DNA of 64,000 bases from Stenurella melanura. Its lineage: Eukaryota > Arthropoda > Insecta > Coleoptera > Cerambycidae. A program made the translations under genes and the position numbers. The notes beneath the pieces were generated by a model. It saw only the letters and a list, made by a program, of their open reading frames with translations. It was not told where the DNA came from and searched no databases. Below are positions 31,914 through 44,699 of the stretch, piece after piece; the stretch's first letter is position 1, and the number at the start of each line of letters is the position of its first letter. The stretch spans positions 55,383,241-55,447,240 of the forward strand of contig OY757310.1 of the NCBI GenBank assembly GCA_963583905.1, written 5' to 3'.

Positions 31914-34900
31914 GATTTGCATTTATAATGAGCCTTTATTACTCTCATTCAATTCTAAATAGACCTTAAGTGCGTAATAAATATCTTTGTTTAAATCCTT
32001 AATTAATTTATAATTTATTTAATTCACCACAAAAATATAAATTTCTACGATATGTCTCCTAATCTACGTCACAGTCTGCGTAAAGTTCCTTTGAGATACG
32101 GTGACATTCTGTTTATTGCTTTTCCTACCGGAAATTTGTACATCTTCCTATTCGTCTTTCCTTAATGAGATACAAGGTAGTTTTTATGTAATATGACAGT
32201 TTGCAGGCTTCTGGCAATAACTCTATATGATGTGTCCCAATTTCAATAGGTCGTATCCTATTTTACATATATTCCAAATGTTAACTAAACATTTAATTAA
32301 AAGTCTGATAGAAATTGTCGTGTATACATGAAGCCATATTCATAAACAAACACGTACACACAGACACACAGATATCTAATATTTCAGTTCAGCGTGTTAT
32401 GAAACGTAAATATGTACACAGTTTTCTTCTACGATTGTTAGAATTTTTTATCCGGTTATGTTATAACCTATTTGATTAAATCAAGTTGATGTAATACACT
32501 CGGTAAAGAAAACTATGTGAATACAATTTAAACTTACATCTATTACGCATTTTAACCTGTCTCATCTAAAAAGTCCTCAAAGGATAGCTTTGGGCCACCA
32601 ACTTATTCGAAATGACTCTGCGGCACACGCTTCCTGGTTACACTAGACATGCGCAAGTTATCCTGTAAAAGTAACCATACATCCTGCGATACTCCAGTGT
32701 ACTGCGGGTGAGCGTTAGGACGAGTACGCGAAATGCTCTAAAAAGTCCGTGATTCATGTGTTACCAGAACAAACATGGACATAAACACTTCTTTCTAAAA
32801 TACCGCTATTATTGATGTTTCAAATGTGACCTAAACTCTACATACTTTTTAATTTTTTTGTTGATGGATTAAGGAACTTTGTATTAGTTTCGCGATTTTT
32901 CAATATTAGCAAATTAAAAAGGGTTAAAAATGAATTTCGAACTCGTAAGTGTTAATAATTTAAATAATTAAAAACGAAGTTCTACGAGGTATTTGAAGTT
33001 AAGAAGGTTTCTTCTACTCAAAATGTTGGCCGAAAATTCATCGTTGTTCAGACCGGGTAGGTTTATTTATTATTAGTCATTAGCAACAGGGATATAATTT
33101 GCGCAACTGTTGTATATTTGTACAATATTTATCGATCATATTAAAATTAGCGCCATCAATGATGTCAATTCCTCAAGCGTAGCAGGATTATTAGCTAAAT
33201 AATTATATTCCACTGTTTGTGCGATAAGTTTATTTTAAAGTTATTATTATTGTTCAAAATTTGGGGAAATGTATCTGAAATTGCCAGAGTTACATTAATT
33301 AATTTTAGACTTTCTGTGCATGTAGGTTTTATTTAGTTAATCTTTCGTAAATTTGAAATTTCATTGACCAAGTATATGCTTTTTACTTTGAATATCGAAC
33401 ATAAAGAAAGAAGATGCATTTAACAGACATAAATAAAGTATACACAGGAGCAAAAATATTTTTTATGCACATACGTATTTACTAATTATAAAACTAATTG
33501 GAAATTATTCCTTATTGATGTACAGAATTCGTCAATAAAATAGAATTAGTTTTTTATTGAATAGATTTTTAAATCTAGTTTTGAATATTTCTATGAGATT
33601 AAAAGAATATTCACTTTCACAGTTAAATTTGTTTAAGTAATAGTTAATATAGGAATGTTTTACACTGCGCGTTCTAAGGTTAAGGTACTGTTTTATCGAG
33701 ACTAAAGTCAATATTAAAGAAAGTAATTCCTAAATATACATATACAGCGTATGGTCATAATTTTCTTATAACGAAAGGTGTTATTACGAGAATATCTCTA
33801 GAATAAATTGATGATAATTCTGATAATCTTTTTTTGCATAACAAAAAATCTGTTAAACAATATATTTGCTCCTTTCTTTGCATGTCCTTTGAATAGTTAA
33901 TGAATTTTTAGGTATACCTTTTAACATTCCATGAAGGTTATTAAAATTTTTGCGTCAGTAGAAAAACTGATTAATTCTTCTTCAGCCGACACTAATATTC
34001 AAAATAGTCGCTAGATATAAGGTAATTTTATGAAATTCTATCATAATGTTTGAACTCGATGATATACTTTGTAAAGAATAGTTACAATATCATGCGGATT
34101 TGAATCTGGAGAAAGCAGTGGATTTCTTGTTTACCTAATATTTATTCGTTCAGAGTTCAATAATTGCTTAATAATTTCAAACTTATTGGCAAATTTTTTT
34201 AAACAATGGATCCACTGAAAAATAATAAGTTTTAAGACGATGAGTTTCAAATTATTTTCATTATATTTATTCATTTTATTACATACCTTGATAATATGTG
34301 CTACGCCAAAAATCAGATACACCTCCATAGAGGGTTCGTAACAGACGTGCATAAAAGATATTTATATGTTTTTGAGACATGCCTCTTTATAATAATGATG
34401 TATGTGTTAGGAATGTAGTACTAATCGCATACAGGTAATTTCTAATCCATTATGGATATCTATTTTGACCAAATTAGCAGAGCAAAAGAAAACATGAAAT
34501 ATGTATACACCACCTAGATAACTGCCAAATCTAAAGCCAGGTCTATCTTTAAAAAAACACATCAGCAGCATCTCGACTTGCTTATAGCAAATTGTTTTTC
34601 GAAGCATTTATTAAAATTTTCACTTGCAAACGGTTTGAAAACTTACTCTTTTGGATTCACAATAAACTTGTTACTAACAAATACCACAGAAATTATTTAA
34701 CTCAACCCGCTACATGAATCTCTAAATGAGAAATCACACGAACAGCAAACCGAACACAAAGCAGGATACGTACAAACGTAAGATTGTTAAACAAACATGG
34801 ACAACTGAAACTTTAACTCAAGTACAATCTAAAGGCTTAAGTTTCAACACTCCACTGTAGCCGAAAGAATATAGCAGACTGACGAAGAAAACTCAAGCTC

Positions 34901-35689
34901 TTTGGGGCAAGTATAAAATTTCTCATATACATGACGTTTGTAAATAACTATAGTCACATATTGATGACAATCATAGCAAGGACTGTAATGATGATTGCAC
35001 GCTAATTTAAATCCAGAACATTACCAATACACTAAGAACTAACACCGATCATATTATTGAGGCTTGGCACCAACATTGGCCGTCATAAAGCAGAAGATGA
35101 CTGTCAGGAGAATAACGAAAGCGAATCTTCAATATTAATATCAGCAATGAAAGTAGACACTAAAAACTGGCAAAGCCACCTGGATCGACATTACCACGGA
35201 CGAGGCGTTTAAGTAATGTTAGAGGAGATGGAACTAGAATTCCTTATAAACTATGATAAAAATTATGGGATAACGGAATCTGGCACGATTGTTGAAGAAC
35301 CTCAGTTTTTATACTACTACACAAGAAGGGACGACAACTGTAGATTGGTGATGTTCATATTACACGTCAATAAAATAATGGTGTATATTCCTCAAGCCAA
35401 ACTTCAGAGTCTCAGCAAATATTTATTGAGCAAGCAGGATTTGCTAAAGTACGCGATAAAGAGCAAATATTAAATTGATAATTCTAAAGGTTAACCTTCA
35501 ACTGTTAACATTACAAATTATACCTTTAAAACTGCTGGTCGGTACCGCTATAAATTTTGTCGTAGTTTTTCTGTAAGTAAGAAGTAAAAATAAAACTTCT
35601 TTTGTTCTTAATGAAGAAAAACTAAATGATAATACAAAACGGTGAAACTAACATTATGAATATGAATTCTACTTTTAAAACTAATAAGG
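31914..35689. other. Long stretch without a recognisable gene
   Basis: Only short open frames are present. The one at 35216-35473 (85 residues, starting MLEEMELEFL) and its upstream region 34860-35215 look like decayed coding sequence by composition, but I cannot assign a family. Confidence 0.4.
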
Positions 35690-36201
35690 TCAAACGTAAA
35701 AGAATTGCATTGCATGGCATTGGTAACATGTTTCTTTGGTTTCCATTATTTCATCATTTAGGGTCCGATGGTCTTGAATGTCATTGTTTTCACTACTTAT
35801 TTACAACATACCACTTATTTGTGAATAAAGTTCTTTTGGTAACTTACTGCGATTTGAATGTCGTTGCATGTAAGGCGCTGTTAGGCTTTTTGTTATTTTT
35901 TTTAGTAACTCCATTCGTTTCATTTCCTCTGGATAAAATATATGTATTAACTGCAAATATTTACCATAGAAAAGAATATTGTCATAGGCCATCGTCTAGT
36001 TCTTCGGCTTGGTGAATAATTTGAACATTCTCTGTCCAAGCTATCTACTCCTCCTTCTGCGAGGATGTAATCCATGATCATTTCTGGTTTTTTTGTTTTG
36101 TGGTCATTGTTTGCCGAGTGGTGCATTAACGATATTGGCATTATTGCTTTATTTTCTTTGTTGAACGCAAGATAACATTGTAATAACCTTCTTAAATCCA
36201 T
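35690..36201 (-). pseudogene. piggyBac-like transposase, C-terminal fragment
   Basis: On the reverse strand the first frame (36201 to 35950) reads LMHHSANNDHKTKKPEMIMD, then EGGVDSLDRECSNYS and SRRTRRWPMTIFFSMVNI. A frameshift leads to EEMKRMELLKKITKSLTAPY, MQRHSNRS and LPKELYSQISGML (35992-35801). KKPE.I..Y...KGGVD..D.....YS..R.TRRWP is the signature after the catalytic core of piggyBac transposases, and the D in GVDSLD corresponds to a conserved aspartate. The C-terminal zinc-finger-like tail is only hinted at (CYQC near 35730). The N-terminal two thirds and TTAA-flanked ends are missing. Confidence 0.82.
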
Positions 36202-37326
36202 AAAGACTGCTTTCTACCTCCCCTTTCTACCCTCCTGTTTTCGTGTCCGTTTTCGATAACATAATCTTTATCATTATCATTTATCATCGTGTTCTTCTGA
36301 CTGACTTAGACACCATTCTCCAAAATTAGGATCATCAGGGTGCATTTTGAACCGTTGGGGATATTTTTGCACAGTGCTTGATGAAATTAATGTGCGAAAA
36401 TAAACAATTTATTTGTGTATAAAATACATTAACATTATCGCCCGGTATCACATACCGCAAAAGAAAGCAAATTTCTCGCACGCTCGTCGATATCTGGCAC
36501 GTAAGTAATACTGACGCTATTTACTTCAATATACTTGATAGATATATAGAGCATCAATCTGGGCGAAGAAAAAGATTTCGAAATAATAATAATATAATAA
36601 TAAAGAATGTGATACCGGTGGATAACAGTTGCGGGTTATTGTCAATCGGGAATAATGCGTGAATTACAAAACGTCTGCCAAGAAGATAAATAAAAAGAGG
36701 ATGCTATACTATAGAGAGCGAAAATTAGTACTGACATATTTTAAAATGCTTAACGCTTAATAATGATAATAATGATAATGATAATAATGATAATGATAAT
36801 ACACATGTCAGAAAGACATCTAATAATTATATTTCAATGTTAATTTACCAAGATAGTCGCCTCATCTACTAATTTATGTGCTCATGGGTTATTAAAGTGT
36901 TTGATAATAGTAGGGCTCGAACTTGCCAAGGGGCCATTTTAGTGATGACATCAGAACTAGCCAATAGCGTCCGAATGTATGCAATTACACGAGTCAAAGA
37001 TATATTCTGCAGTTGAAGCTTTAAATAAGTTGAACTTCATGAGTCCTGTAGTTTACGTAGATATTAAAAGAATGAAAATATAGATCAACATTTCAGATAA
37101 TATAAAATATCAAGGTTGAAATACCACAGATAGAAAGACATTTCGGAATATATCTAAAGCGTTCTTGTAAAAGCGGTGTTGTAACCAATGTAAAGCGTAG
37201 TGACAGATATCGTACTTATCGTTTAGTTAAAAATATTCAGATGGAACATCAAAAAGGAGATATGTAACGCAGGTGGGATTATCTGATAAAACTTTGAGAA
37301 TAATTCTGCACACGAATTTGTGTATA
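36202..37326. other. Intergenic with simple repeats
   Basis: Contains an AAT-rich run (36581-36605) and the AATGAT repeat at 36759-36800. No gene seen. Confidence 0.5.
36759..36800 (+). repeat. AATGAT/AAT microsatellite
   Basis: A run of alternating AATGAT and AATAATGAT units over about 42 bp. Confidence 0.85.
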
Positions 37327-39230
37327 CAGGGTGATTCACGTAGGCCATTCATTAGAAGTTTTTCAACTTGCAGTTGGATTAGAAACTTGAAATTTGATAT
37401 GCAGCCATAATCGATCATGCCCGTTCTATCTAAAATATTTTCAGTCCCCCAACTATACAGGTTGTGCCAAAAATCGGTACCAACTTTCTTATTTTAAATA
37501 GAAACCTATATTTTTCTTTACATGGTTCGATTGGTCTTCTAATTCTGAGTTTAGAGAACCTAAGTTATGTTAACTTATCTATTACAATTTTTGACACATG
37601 TCCAATTTTTTGAAAAAAATTGCCGCTGTAGTAGTTTACGAACAAATTTGTATCTCGCAAACCTTTCAAAATTATGAAACCAAATTTGTGAAGCAGTTAG
37701 CTGGAAGTCCAGACTAACTTTTGATGTCCCATCGGTTGTCGCATTTTGTACCATATGGGACCAGTCGATTTTCAAATGTCGCAATAAAAAATTGTCAAAA
37801 AGTCAATTTTTTCAAATGGCACCTACTATTTTTTTTCACACCATTCAAAAGAAAATTGAATTTTAGGGTGAGTTACTTAAGCATTCCCTATACCTAACTT
37901 CACCCCATATCGAGTTATTCAATAAAAATCAAGAAATACCTTATCTTGCCGAGAGATTCCTTACTTCATCAAGTATGCCATGGAAACAAAAGACAGTTGT
38001 AATAATTTTTAAAGAAAAATATGGATTCTTATTTAATTACACACAACACCAACAAATTATTATTAACGAACAAGAACAATGTTGACGAAATCCTGACGTA
38101 AATGTTCAATGTGACCACCATATTTTTGTTCAAATATTCTATTATTCTACTTTCAACAGATTGCGTAGTACATCTTTGCGCCTACCATTTCTGACGTCAG
38201 AAATCAATGCAAAATTAATTTTAGGTCCACTTTTCTTAACATTGTGTATGTCTATCTACAGTCGTTTTTGAGTTATTGGCATTTTTTGAAAAAAATATTG
38301 TTTTTTTTTCTCAAGGGTTTGGAAACAATCATTTCATTTTAATTTTTATTCAAAAATCGTATTGCAATAATAAATAATAACAACAAAATAACAACAAATA
38401 AACAGATTAACAAAATAATTATTTCAATACAAATGCTCAATGTGTGCACCGTTTTCACTGACAGAATTTCGTCAACATTGTTCTTGTTCGTTAATAATAA
38501 TCTGTTGGTGTTGTGTGTAATTAAATAAGAATCCATATTTTTCTTTAAAAATTATTACAACTGTCTTTTGTTTCCATGGCATAGTTGATGAAGTAAGGAA
38601 TTTCTCGGCAAGATAAGGTATTTCTTGATTTTTATTGAATAACTCGATATGGGGTGAAGTTAGGTATAGGGAATGCTTAAGTAATTCACCCTAAAATTCA
38701 ATTTTCCTTCGAATGGTGTGAAAAAACATAGTAGGTGCCATTTGAAAAAATTGACTTTTTGACAATTTTTGATTGCGCCATTTGAAAATCGACTGCGCCC
38801 ATATGGTACAAAATGGGACCACCGATGGGACATCAAAAGTTAGCCTGGACTTCCAGCTAACTGCTTCACAAATTTGGTTTCATAATTTTGAAAAGTTTGC
38901 GAGATACAAATTTGTTCGTAAACTACTACAGCCCCATTTTTTTTCAAAAAATTGAACATATGTCAAAAATTGTAATAGATAAGTTAACATAACTTAGGTT
39001 CTCTAAACTCAGAATTAGAAGACCAATCGAACCATGTAAAGAAAAATATAGGTTTCCATTTAAAATAAGAAAGTTGGTACCAATTTTTGGCACACTCTGT
39101 ATAGTTGGAGGACTGAAAATATTTTAGATAGAACGGGCATGATCGATTATGGATGCATACCAAATTTCAAGTTTCTAATCCAACTGCAAGTTGAAAAACT
39201 TCTAATGAATGGCCTACGTGAATCACCCTG
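37327..39230. mobile_element. Large foldback element, arms about 767 bp
   Basis: Starts CAGGGTGATTCACG after TA and ends CGTGAATCACCCTG before TA. The whole of 37327-38093 reappears inverted at 38464-39230 with only scattered differences and small indels. The spacer 38094-38463 is unique. Flanking TA dinucleotides fit a Tc1/mariner-type target, and CAGGGTG ends are common in that superfamily. Mirror open frames at 37575-37784 (reverse) and 38773-38955 (forward) are the same sequence read from each arm. No complete transposase is present. Confidence 0.88.
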
Positions 39231-39418
39231 TATATCCATACAAATTCAAATCTTAAGTACATTGATGGCCACTGGATCGTTCAAAGCGTTTGGAATGTGA
39301 AAAAATCATCAGTGAAAGGTGAAAGTGTCTCCGAATTTTTTTTTAAATTTCATAATGACTTACAAAGCGCGCTTTTGTCTTATAAGTGCTGTAAAAAAAT
39401 AAAACAATCATTGTTGTG

Positions 39419-39790
39419 GAACAGAAAGTCACCGCACCATGAACATGTTCATCTGGGTCAATAAACCACGGTTTGGTGTGAAATTTTCTCTAAAAAGAGG
39501 AAACGCAATTACTGTTAATGGTGAGTGATAAAGGGAGAAGCAACGAGATGTCCTGCAGCGACTGATGGAATAACTTGGTGCGGAAGAATTATAATTCCAA
39601 CAGGATGGTGCCATATGCCATACACCGGTCGCTACAGAAATATTTCCAAGACTGATGATCTCAAGAGTGGCAATATTGCATTGTCACCCAGATCACCAGA
39701 TTTATCTGCAGTAGACAACTTTTACGGGGTGATCTGAAAGGAAAAGTGTACGATGATCACTAGGAAACTGCTTTGAAAGTCAGTATACAT
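39419..39790 (+). pseudogene. Degenerate mariner/IS630-like transposase fragment
   Basis: With several frameshifts the strand reads HMNMFIWVNKPRFGV, then FQQDGA.CHTPVATEIF, then SRGGNIALSPRSPDLSAVDN and LKGKVYDDH. This corresponds to the second catalytic aspartate (QQDGA..H) and the third (SPDLSAVD) of mariner-like transposases. It lies just outside the foldback, whose CAGGGTG ends are of the same superfamily, but no link can be shown. Confidence 0.6.
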
Positions 39791-39967
39791 GCAAATATTA
39801 CATAAACTCCTATTACAATGATACGCAATGACACATAAAACCAAAAGAAAGCTGAACAATAAATCAACACTCGCAGTGGTAATTTGTCCAACATTATGTT
39901 TCACAATAATTACGCAAATTCGCTTATTTTGAGGACTTATACAGCATGGATCATTAAATAATCGACC

Positions 39968-41952
39968 AACTTTTTTTATCCTAAGAAACAATAATTTATA
40001 TCTTACATTACTTTAGATCATAGAGGGCGCCACAGGACCTGTATCTGATGATGAATATTTTTCATATTTTTTGTACGAAACATTGTGGTACTTCTGACCA
40101 GAAAATCTGATGAGGGCATCATTTCCACGTATAAAATGTACACTTGGTAGAACTTGAGAACTCCAACTGTTTTCGAGGAAATTGCGTTAAACATTTGAAT
40201 AATTTTCTGAAAGACAAATTCAAATTTAATGAAACAAAGTGTATTTATTGAAAAGTGTGCCTTGGTTACGTTTTAGTTCTGTCATGTACGTCATTTAATC
40301 ATTTTATTTTGTTCTTGTGTTCCTCGAGCTAATTTTTTTAACTTCTTTATTTAAAATGCCTCGAAACAATAACTTTTCAAATAGGGAAATGAAGGATATA
40401 TGTGTTTACGTACAAAATAATTTAGCGGACGTGCTGTAGCGGGGAGATACTCATGTCAATATTGAAATAGAATACAGCCAGACCAAAAGATTTTCAAAGA
40501 TCTGTTTCGCTGTTTTGGAGAAACGGGGTCATTTAGCCATAAAAATAATGTCCGACGACCGAAACGAATTACTGCAGATCAAGAACTAGAAATTTTAGTT
40601 CGTGTGGGTGAAGATCCTCAAGCCAGCTCAAGTCGTTTATCAGCGGCAACAGGGGTGAGTAAACAATCTGTACTAAGAGTCTTACGCAAAGAATGCTTCT
40701 ACCCATACCACTTCACTCCTGTACAAAGTTTACTTTGAAGGAATCTTCCACAGAGGCAACAATTTTTTAAATTTGTTCTAAATAAACAGAACAGGGATCG
40801 AAATTTTGTTAAGAACATTTTACTTACCGACGAAGCAACTTGTACTCGCCAAGGCGTTTTTAACTGGAAAAATACCCATTACTGGGAAATAGAAAATCCT
40901 CATGCCGTTAAAGAAAGGCATTTTCAGCAAGAATTTAAGATTAACGCTTGGTGTGGTATTATCGGCGATCAGTTATTGGGACCATTTGTCCTTGCTCCAA
41001 ATTTAAATGGACAGACTTATATGTTTTTTCTTCAAAATGCTCTTGCTGATATATTACATGCTTTCATGCTAGACATACGGAACAGAATGTGGTTTATGCA
41101 AGATGGAGCTCCCCCTCATATCTCCATTGAAGTCAGGAATTATCTTGATGAGACTTTCCCACGCAGATGGATCGGTCGAGGAAGTGAGTTTGCTTGGCCA
41201 CCAAGCCTGTTTGTAATCCTTTGGATTATTATGTGTGGGGACATATATGAAGTCCTTAGTCTATGCAAATACTATCAGTTCAAGAGAAGAACTGTGGGAC
41301 AAAATACAAAACGCAGCCAATTTTATTAGAAGGAGGAAAATGTATTTTTCAGCGTAAGAAAATCTTTTATGAAAAGAATTAGAAAAGGCATAGGAGTAGG
41401 TGGAGACCATATCGAAAATTTACTCTAAGTTGAAGCAATGGGGTTTTTGCATGGGGAGGAAGTTTATACAATAAACACTAATATCATTAAGTCAGCATTT
41501 ATGTTAATTCTTGGTATTCTAATAAGATTAGATCTTTATTTTACACAATCTTTTGATTTGTATATTTATTTCAATACCGTGAAAATACTCTATTAGTTCA
41601 TAAGAAAGTGAGAAAGAGTTTATGCTGTTAATACGATTTTGTTTTCCCTGACGGTTTGTACTTTTTTCAATAAATACACTTTGTTTTATTAAATTTGAAT
41701 TTGTCTTTCAAAAAAGTATTCAAATGTTTAACGGAAATTTCCTCGAAATCGGTTGGGGTTATCAAGTTCTACCAAGTGTACCTTTTATACGTAGAAATGA
41801 CGCCCTCATCAGATTTTCTGGTCAGAAGTACCACAACAGTTCGTCCAAAGAAAATATGAAAAATATTCATCATCAAATACAGGTCCTGCGGCGCCCTCTA
41901 TGATCCAATGTGATGTAATACATAAATTAGTGTTTCTTATAATAAAAAAGTT
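39968..41952 (+). mobile_element. DNA transposon with about 289-bp terminal inverted repeats
   Basis: Positions 39968-40255 are inverted at 41664-41952. Shared landmarks are GATCATAGAGGGCGCC, ATGATGAATATTTTTCATAT, CTTCTGACCAGAAAATCTGA, CACTTGGTAGAACTTGA and AAGTGTATTTATTGAAAA. By eye the arms are 85-90 percent identical. The transposase pseudogene lies between them. Outer boundaries and TSD are not certain, since similarity fades gradually beyond the GGCGCC box. Confidence 0.82.
40356..41428 (+). pseudogene. IS630/Tc1/mariner-like transposase of the long-TIR element
   Basis: Starts MPRNNNFSNREMKDICVYVQ at the ATG 40356, then frameshifts into IFKDLFRCFGETGSF, RRPKRITADQELEILVRVGE and SRLSAATGVSKQSVLRVLRK (helix-turn-helix DNA-binding region), and CFYPYHFTPVQSL. 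The catalytic region has ILLTDEATCTRQGVFNWKN (first Asp), INAWCGIIGDQLLGPF, MWFMQDGAPPHIS (second Asp), FPRRWIGRG and a damaged WPP...CNPLDYYVWG in which the third Asp is lost. It ends KGIGVGGDHIENLL with a stop at 41426-41428. The family is the insect DUF4817-type transposase. At least three frame breaks make it dead, although the C-terminal end is well kept. Confidence 0.85.
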
Positions 41953-42699
41953 CCTCTAGCAAGATTGGCAAAGATCAGTCAAGAGACTGTTGAGTTATTG
42001 CAAAAAAAAACACGAAGAAATAATTTGAATTTTGACACCCCTGTATCTTTTTCCACAGCAACATTTTACCAGAGCATATTTGGTTATATCTTCATATTTT
42101 GGCCCAGAGAATCTACCACTGCACTATGGTCCACCCTGTATATGTATATTTGAATTAAGTTAAAAGTTTGTATTGAATACTTCTACAATATTATACCTGT
42201 ACTCAAAATTATTATATCAACCGGCATGAATGCATATAAATGTGCAATATAAAATCCAGTGTATTAGGGCGACAATAAGCTAGCTAAAATCTTAAACCAT
42301 TTTATCAGATTCCATTGTAAATAGCCAAAGTAAATAACCCAACTTCTCACTGAGTTGGAAAAGGTAACGGATGATGCAGTGTGGTGGTAAGCTATTAAAT
42401 GAATTCAATAAAACTTCTTGGAAAGTTTCAACAAAGCTTCTCGGTTAGGTCGACTTGGTTTTTTAATGGCACGGTTTTATTAGGATTACTCCATATTATA
42501 CGTCTTTTAGTTTTCGAGACGTTGCTCCACCGTTGTTTTGTAAATAGGACAGCAGCAACATAAGGTATATGCAAAGTAGCCATTTTTAGGATTTTCTACT
42601 TAGAAGTGAAAAACATAACGCTTATAAGATGACTCATTTGTCTATCCGTCCGTCTATCTGTTTATATAAAATATGTGAGAATTCATTCAAAATTAAAAA
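41953..42699. other. Intergenic, nothing firmly recognised
   Basis: A CACCCTGTATA word at 42133 matches the terminal motif of the foldback at 37327-39230 and could be one end of a lost element. No gene seen. Confidence 0.4.
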
Positions 42700-43659
42700 A
42701 ATCGCTATTGGACCTATCTAAAGCTTACGACTGTCTAGATCATAATTTAATGTTAATGAAATTAGATAAATATGATATTAGAGGGAACGCATGAGATTTT
42801 ACCTTTCAGATCGTAATCAGTGGGTAAGAATAATAAGAAATTGTGAAACTGTCACGTCAGAAATCTTAAATGATAATGAAGGGGTGCCACAAGACAACAC
42901 AATTGGTCCAATACTGTTTTATCATGAATGTAAATGACTTATATATTGTTGTAAGGAATGAGTCTCATAGTATCATAAGTTACGCAGATGATAATAATAC
43001 CTTAGTACGAGCCGGCACTTATCCCGGATTAACACAGGAATGTAATTATTTATTTTCAAATACAAGTGAATGTACGATAGAAATAGGTTTGCCTTAAACA
43101 CAGAAAAAAACTAATATGTGCTATTTAGAACAAAACGATTAAGAAGAGAACCTCCGGAAAGTATTACAATTTTAAATGAACAAAAAAATTCTTGGGTGTT
43201 AAAATAGATGAATTCTTAGATTGGGAAAATCAAATCGATCTATTGTGTTTGAAATTAAACAAAATCTGATACAGTATAAGAATAATTAGTAAATCAAATC
43301 TAAAAGTCTGAAAATTATATATTCTTCAAACTTCGAAGCAACAGCTAGATATGGAATAATTTTCTGGGGCAGCAACTCGAACATTCAAAAAGTGTTTACA
43401 ACACAAAAGCAGGTTATTAGAATTATATTTAAAATGAATTACAGACTCTTGCAGGGGTACACTTAAATCAAATAAAATCATGACCATCTATGTATGTATG
43501 TACATGTATGAATGTCTAGTGTTTATTTTTAAGAACAACCATAAGTTTTTACTTAATAATGCACAACATGAACATAATACAGGAACAATAGGTACTACAT
43601 ACTCGAGGCATAACCTGACATTAACAGAAAAAAGCCTATATTATATGTGCATTAATAGT

Positions 43660-44450
43660 ATATTATTCAACGAGCATATAATGATGGCTATTATTCACGA
43701 AGGTGAAGTTTAAGACACGAGCCATAGGCGAGTGTCGTAAATTACCAGAGTGAATAATAGCCATTATATGCGAGTAGAATACTATACTTTGTCCACGACT
43801 GTTAAATATTTAATATTTATTTAATTCATCCTCATTTCATTTCTCCTATTTAAGAAAGATTCATTATATATAATTTTCTCGATTTTTCGGGCAACAAGTC
43901 TAACGAGGCAATTTCTGCAGCTTCATTTACCTTTGGCGGTGTCACAGAAATCTCGTTTTCACTCTCAGTATCCATTTATTTAATTATATTACTTTTTTTG
44001 AGAACCCATAATATGTAAAATTATTGTAAATGACGTTGGCGTTGAAATCGCAAAATTCTGAGGTTTCAAATCAATTACAGAATTCACTTTGACACATTGT
44101 CATGGCTTACTTATAAAATAATCGAGTTTGCAAGTACGTAGGTAAATGGTCTCAAAAACAGTGTTGGGGATTGCCGCGTGCTACTAATAGATGACGATTT
44201 GAAAAAAACTTACTAACGTAGTTTTTGAGTATTCATTAAAGTACCTCTTCGGCATGTACCATTTGAGTGTTCCTAGAAAATTTAAAGATACAACAGTTGT
44301 CTTTTGGTTGCAGCAATGTTGACTTTTTAAATTTTTAGTAAATAGTCACATGTCATTTCTTATAATCAACTGACTGGATAATATTAGCCTTGAAGAAACG
44401 CATACATAACGAGTACATTATTTAATAGTCGTTTAATAGTCGTGGACAAA
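43660..44450. mobile_element. Insertion in LINE copy 3: inner foldback plus repeat R2 copy 2
   Basis: The LINE frame stops at 43660 (YMCIN) and resumes at 44451 (LYNKLP). Within the insertion, 43665-43783 is a foldback (AATGGCTATTATTCAC on one side and GTGAATAATAGCCATT on the other). The remainder, 43788-44450, begins TTTGTCCACGACTGTTAAA and ends with the inverse (TTTAATAGTCGTGGACAAA), giving 19-bp inverted ends with one mismatch. The segment to about 44185 matches 22050-22395 in inverse orientation. No transposase is present. Confidence 0.72.
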
Positions 44451-44684
44451 TTATATAATAAATTACCGTCTCGTATGAGAAATACTGTAAGCTTAAATAG
44501 GTTTAACATAGAACTTAAAACACTGATATTAAATTTGGGACCATACCATTTAGATCAATATTTTCCATGTGGGACACTGCACTAAGATGCTTGCTATTTT
44601 CGTTTTTCTTTTATATATGGAATGTTGCATGTGAAAATATTAGCGTTTCGTTCCATGGCTACTCCGAGAACTCGGAGCAGCCTT

Positions 44685-44699
44685 TACCTTTACCTTTAA
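44685..44699 (+). repeat. CCTTTA tandem tail at the LINE 3' end
   Basis: Three short CCTTTA-type repeats follow the AGAACTCGGAGCAG sequence. Such tandem tails are typical of LINE 3' ends and close copy 3. Confidence 0.65.

Noticed and set aside
35216..35473. 85-residue open frame as a host gene
   Set aside because: No recognisable domain, splice signals or supporting context; left as unassigned.
35626..36015. 129-residue forward open frame
   Set aside because: It is antisense to the piggyBac remnant, whose motifs are on the other strand.
37575..38955. Two similar short proteins starting MRHLKID (37575-37784 reverse, 38773-38955 forward)
   Set aside because: They are the same sequence read from the two arms of the foldback, with no domain; they duplicate because the arms are inverted.
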